Origin: Anaerolineaceae bacterium
Lineage (GTDB): Bacteria; Chloroflexota; Anaerolineae; Anaerolineales; Anaerolineaceae
Assembly: GCA_011620465.1 (NCBI GenBank)
Contig: WOZC01000159.1
Span: forward strand, 1 to 6,570
Reading direction: 5' to 3'
Length of the DNA stretch: 6,570 nucleotides
Positions 3,947 through 6,570 of the stretch are shown in pieces. A model generated the notes under the pieces. That model worked only from the letters and a program-made list of their open reading frames with translations, made no database searches and was not told the DNA's origin. The position numbers and the translations under genes were made by a program. The stretch's first letter is position 1; each line of letters starts with the position of its first letter.

Positions 3947-6570
3947 TCAATTAATCGCATTTGTTACCTCTAAGTCACTTATTCCATAGAGCTTCAGCAC
4001 CAGTTGATTGATCTGCGCATCAACGATGTCAATAGTACGCTGTAGTTTGTCTTTTTCACTTGGGATTACCGCCTCCTTTTTGTTGAGGATGAGTATTCTC
4101 CTCACGTACTCTTCAATTTGTTTCTTGATTTCAGGTTCTTCGGGATCATCTTCGTCTACTATATGAATCGGCATTTGAGAAACATAGATTGGCTTATATT
4201 CAAAAAACCCTCCACGCCTGCCTGCAGCAGTCATTGAAATGAAAGCATAACAGAGCGAAGAGTTTAATATGCCTAGGAGGTAGTAATCCTCGACTGGAAT
4301 TATTACAGATGGTGCATTTACATAGTAACCTTCGAGATCCATAGAGAACTTGGGTTTTTGAGCCAGGTTGCCCCAAGTGATTTTTGGCTTTTCAAACTCA
4401 TCTGAATAGGCAACGGTATCCTGGATTTCAAACCATTTATAAGGTCCTGGTTTTCTACCCTTCCATTTTTCACCTTTCCAATTCTTAGGCTTTGGCATTA
4501 ATTCATCTTTATATTGATTGAGGTACTTCTGTATTGCAGGATAATTAGAAATCTTAGTTCCACGTTTCGTAAAGATAAGATATTTGTTATCCCAATTGAT
4601 CTTATATCTTTGGATATCTCTCCCTATGATAAAGGGTTTGATCAACTCAGCGTTGCGAGGGTCTTCAGCGATGAGGCGGTCTTTGGTGTCTTGATCGATG
4701 ACGAAGGCTTTGTTTAACCCGGTCAGGATGCCACGATAAACCTTCCCGTGCACATATTCCCCCAAGGGAATCGAATTTTGTCGAAGTTTTGTGAGCAAGT
4801 CCTGGGTGTGCTTGCCGGCAAGGGACCAGCCGTCCTCCTCAAAGCAAGTTTGATCAGCAATTTCGCCGTGTTCAGCGACATATACCTGCAAGGATACGAA
4901 ATCGAGGGTAGTTACAGTGGTAACCCGGGGATGAAAATGAGGCGGGTTGTTGGAGACACGCAAAATGAGGGGGTAGGTGGTGGCTCCGGTGAAGACTGGC
5001 AGGTCGCCAAAGTCGGTGATTTCTTCGATACATTTGGTTTTTAGCCATTGGCGCAATTTGAAACCGTATTTGGCACGCAGCCATTTATTGGCAACGATGT
5101 AGCTGAATTGCCCTCCAGGCGCGAGCAGTTTGATGCCTTTTTCAATGAAATAGCTGTAGATATCGGCTGTGCCTGTGAAAACCTCGTAGATGTTTTGGTA
5201 GTAGTGCTTATCAGCGCCCAATGATTCCTGGCGGATGTAGGGCGGGTTGCCGATGACGACGTCGAAACCGCCGGCAGCAAAAACGTGGGGGAAGGCGCGC
5301 TGCCAGTCAAAGGGGTTGACGCGCTGGATCTCTTCTTCATCCGGGAACATCTGCCCCTTGAAGTAGTCCCAGCCAATCAGGGAATTTCCGCAGCGGATGT
5401 TTTGATCCAGGTCGGGTAAGACGCGTTCGAAGCCGAGGCTGAGCTGACCAGTTTCGCCCTCGAGCAATTTGAGCAGGAGGGAGAGCTTGGTGACCTCGAC
5501 TGCCTGGGCGTCGATGTCGACCCCGTGGATGCTGGAGGTGAGGATGCGCTTTTTGGTTTCGGTGGTGAGGCGATATTCACCGCCCTCCGCGGCGACCAGG
5601 GGTGGGTTTTTGCCGCGCGTGTGGGACTGCGGGTCGTGGGTGAGGTAGTAGTGGAGGTGCCAGTCCAGCAGGTATTGGTAGGCACCCAGCAGGAAGGATC
5701 CGGAGCCGCAGGCGGGGTCGACCACGCGCAGGTTGAGGGCCTGGGTGGGGGTGAGGGGTTCCGGGAGGGTGGGTGATTTGGTGATCGTGCCGGCGTTGCG
5801 AAGCACCCCGACGCCGGAGGCGTCAGTGGGCACGCCGCGCACGCGTTCTGGCCGTGAGGCCTCCAATCCTTCCTCACTGCTGAGCGTATCCCTCACCCCC
5901 GCGGCGCGGATCCTCTCCCGGGAGAGGGCTGGGTTGTCTTTGTCCTCATCGCTCAATGAAGCACTATTCTCCGCTGCGTCATTGTTTACAGGGATGGAGA
6001 CCTGGCGGTCAGGTTCCGTGCCCGGCGAGGACGCCGGCACGATCAAACCTTCATCGCTCAACGAACCCCACACCCCCGCGGCCTGGGCTGGATTACTTTT
6101 ATCCTCGTCACTTGATGTTTCCCTCGCCCCCGCTGCGCGGACCCTCTCCCGGGAGAGGGCTGAATCACTTGGGCCCTCATCGCTCGATGAGCTCATATCA
6201 TTCGCTGCGTTATTGTTTAGAGGGGTGGAGACCTGGCGGGCAGGATCCGTGCTCGGCGAGGACGCCGGCACAATCAAGCCTTCATTACTCAACGAATCCC
6301 ACACCCCCGCTGCGCGGACTGAATTACTTTTGCCATCTTCACTCAACGAATCCCACACCCCCGCTGCGCGGACCCTCTCCCGGGAGAGGGCTGGTATGTT
6401 TTTGCCCTCATCGCTCGATAAATCACTCACCCCCGATGCGTCATTGTTTAGGGGGATGGAGACCTGACAGTCAGGATCCGTGCTCGGCGAGGACGCCGGC
6501 ACGATCACCGAGTCACCCAGCAGGCGACCGAGGGTGTTTTGGACGATGTAATCGACGATATAGCGGGGGG
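3947..6570 (-). CDS. Eco57I/TaqI-like N6-adenine DNA methylase, 5' end outside the window
   Basis: The frame is open from the window edge (first full codon at 6568), so the gene starts further upstream and 873 codons are visible. The first residues, RYIVDYIVQNTLGRLLGDS, match the segment before motif I in Eco57I-type methylases. SAM-binding motif I DPACGSGSF is at 5693-5719 and the catalytic NPPY at 5237-5248. ADIYSYFIEKG and LLAPGGQFSYIVANKWL follow (about 5080-5165). The specificity domain begins near RGILTGLNKAFVID (about 4694-4735). The enzyme should methylate adenine in a specific DNA site. A nuclease domain, if fused as in type IIG enzymes, would lie in the missing part. Between the first segment and motif I sits about 250 codons of repeat-derived sequence (5770-6519), not expected in the family. 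GC falls from about 57-60% in the catalytic part to about 30-35% in the specificity part. It heads the visible operon. Confidence 0.9.
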   Translation of the reverse strand, partial: PRYIVDYIVQNTLGRLLGDSVIVPASSPSTDPDCQVSIPLNNDASGVSDLSSDEGKNIPALSRERVRAAGVWDSLSEDGKSNSVRAAGVWDSLSNEGLIVPASSPSTDPARQVSTPLNNNAANDMSSSSDEGPSDSALSRERVRAAGARETSSDEDKSNPAQAAGVWGSLSDEGLIVPASSPGTEPDRQVSIPVNNDAAENSASLSDEDKDNPALSRERIRAAGVRDTLSSEEGLEASRPERVRGVPTDASGVGVLRNAGTITKSPTLPEPLTPTQALNLRVVDPACGSGSFLLGAYQYLLDWHLHYYLTHDPQSHTRGKNPPLVAAEGGEYRLTTETKKRILTSSIHGVDIDAQAVEVTKLSLLLKLLEGETGQLSLGFERVLPDLDQNIRCGNSLIGWDYFKGQMFPDEEEIQRVNPFDWQRAFPHVFAAGGFDVVIGNPPYIRQESLGADKHYYQNIYEVFTGTADIYSYFIEKGIKLLAPGGQFSYIVANKWLRAKYGFKLRQWLKTKCIEEITDFGDLPVFTGATTYPLILRVSNNPPHFHPRVTTVTTLDFVSLQVYVAEHGEIADQTCFEEDGWSLAGKHTQDLLTKLRQNSIPLGEYVHGKVYRGILTGLNKAFVIDQDTKDRLIAEDPRNAELIKPFIIGRDIQRYKINWDNKYLIFTKRGTKISNYPAIQKYLNQYKDELMPKPKNWKGEKWKGRKPGPYKWFEIQDTVAYSDEFEKPKITWGNLAQKPKFSMDLEGYYVNAPSVIIPVEDYYLLGILNSSLCYAFISMTAAGRRGGFFEYKPIYVSQMPIHIVDEDDPEEPEIKKQIEEYVRRILILNKKEAVIPSEKDKLQRTIDIVDAQINQLVLKLYGISDLEVTNAIN
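5781..5863. repeat. Left end of the element: inverted hairpin module and GC-rich palindrome
   Basis: GTGATCGTGCCGGCGT (5781-5796) is the exact reverse complement of 6493-6508. Next to it GACGCCGGAGGCGTC (5810-5824) is an inverted repeat with 6-base arms. On the coding strand this part encodes SRPERVRGVPTDASGVGV and then LRNAGTI, unlike the three tandem units. It therefore looks like a different repeat module that closes the element. Confidence 0.6.
5864..6043. repeat. Tandem repeat unit C (short form, 180 bp, 60 codons)
   Basis: This unit encodes IVPASSPGTEPDRQVS...ALSRERIRAAG...EEGL. It carries the same modules: hairpin 6018-6040, CCTGGCGGTCAGG at 6001-6013, and the 18-bp palindrome at 5911-5928 with one changed base. 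It lacks one 18-aa subrepeat present in units A and B, so it is 51 bases shorter, still a multiple of three. Confidence 0.85.
6044..6274. repeat. Tandem repeat unit B (231 bp, 77 codons)
   Basis: This has exactly the same length as unit A and the same order of parts: a GTGC...GCAC hairpin (6249-6271), a CCTG...CAGG arm pair (6232-6244) and CCCTCTCCCGGGAGAGGG (6142-6159). Protein similarity to unit A is clear (IVPASSPSTDP, QVSTPLNN, ALSRERVRAAG, SDEGL). Divergence is mostly in the linker between modules. Confidence 0.9.
6275..6505. repeat. Tandem repeat unit A (231 bp, 77 codons)
   Basis: On the coding strand this encodes IVPASSPSTDP... through RERVRAAGVWDSL to SNEGL. It holds three palindromic parts: a GTGC...GCAC hairpin (6480-6502), CCTGACAGTCAGG (6463-6475) and the perfect palindrome CCCTCTCCCGGGAGAGGG (6373-6390). 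It also contains an internal 33-bp exact duplication, 6287-6319 and 6341-6373, with a period of 54 bases (18 codons). Confidence 0.9.

Larger units (their letters stand above)
5770..6519. mobile_element. MITE/REP-like repeat element inserted in frame in the methylase gene
   Basis: This block separates the YIVDYIV...TLGRLL segment from motif I. Its edges are inverted repeats: 5770-5796 and the reverse complement of 6493-6519 agree at 25 of 27 positions, with a perfect 16-base core GTGATCGTGCCGGCGT. Inside are three tandem units full of palindromes. No transposase is encoded and no clear target duplication is visible. The frame stays open throughout. The translated segment is rich in Ser, Asp, Glu, Ala and Pro and is probably disordered. 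Inverted ends and repeats are seen directly; mobility is inference. Confidence 0.55.

Noticed and set aside
3912..3950. TTG start at 3950 for the 206-aa protein
   Set aside because: It overlaps the methylase stop, uses a rarer start codon and lacks a clear ribosome site, whereas ATG 3911 has AAGGA at a good distance.
5733..6467. 244-codon antisense open frame over the repeat array
   Set aside because: It is a by-product of GC-rich repeats with few stop codons and has no start signal. It also runs opposite to clear methylase coding at its low-coordinate end.
5864..6505. CRISPR array
   Set aside because: The units are long tandem repeats with related sequence throughout, with no short constant repeat separated by unique spacers and no cas genes.
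6506..6508. GTG at 6508 as the start of the methylase
   Set aside because: The frame is open to the window edge and the upstream codons read YIVDYIVQNTLG, conserved methylase sequence, so the real start is outside the window.

Overview
The window looks like an accessory, defence-type region of a bacterial chromosome. It is rich in short extragenic repeats. The repeat style (CGTCATCGCGAGCGCAGCG-type elements and GC-rich palindromic blocks beside genes of mixed base composition) and the style of the methylase suggest an environmental lineage such as Chloroflexota/Anaerolineae. That assignment is a guess from memory; no marker gene is present.

Left part, 1-415: two nearly identical 169-bp direct repeats flank a 77-bp spacer that carries a classic small palindromic extragenic repeat. 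No gene is credible there. From 440 to 1334, on the plus strand, lie a promoter with a consensus -10, a decayed signal-peptide start, a small GIY-YIG-type nuclease gene and a tightly coupled DUF2188 gene, followed by a hairpin. The ends of this block (a 10-bp direct repeat and an attC-like fold after the last stop codon) hint at a cassette, but do not prove it.

Right part, 6570 down to 1415, on the minus strand: three genes run in one direction with short gaps, and the first is cut by the window edge. They are a large Eco57I/TaqI-like N6-adenine DNA methylase (possibly a fused restriction-modification enzyme), a 206-aa protein resembling DUF2441 with a possible ADP-ribosyltransferase-like pattern, and a 610-aa OLD-family ATPase with a TOPRIM nuclease domain. 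Together they read as a restriction-modification locus with accessory anti-phage effectors. The start of the methylase and the operon promoter are outside the window.

The most striking feature is inside the methylase gene. Between its N-terminal YIVDYIV...TLG segment and SAM-binding motif I lies about 750 bp (about 250 codons) of palindromic, extragenic-type repeat DNA, read in frame. It contains two exact-period 231-bp units (77 codons each) and a shorter third one, and its edges form 27-bp inverted repeats that match at 25 positions. It resembles a MITE- or REP-like element invading and being translated within a protein gene, comparable in principle to the palindromic elements known in Rickettsia proteins. 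The methylase also shows a sharp drop in GC at its specificity domain, which suggests a mosaic gene.
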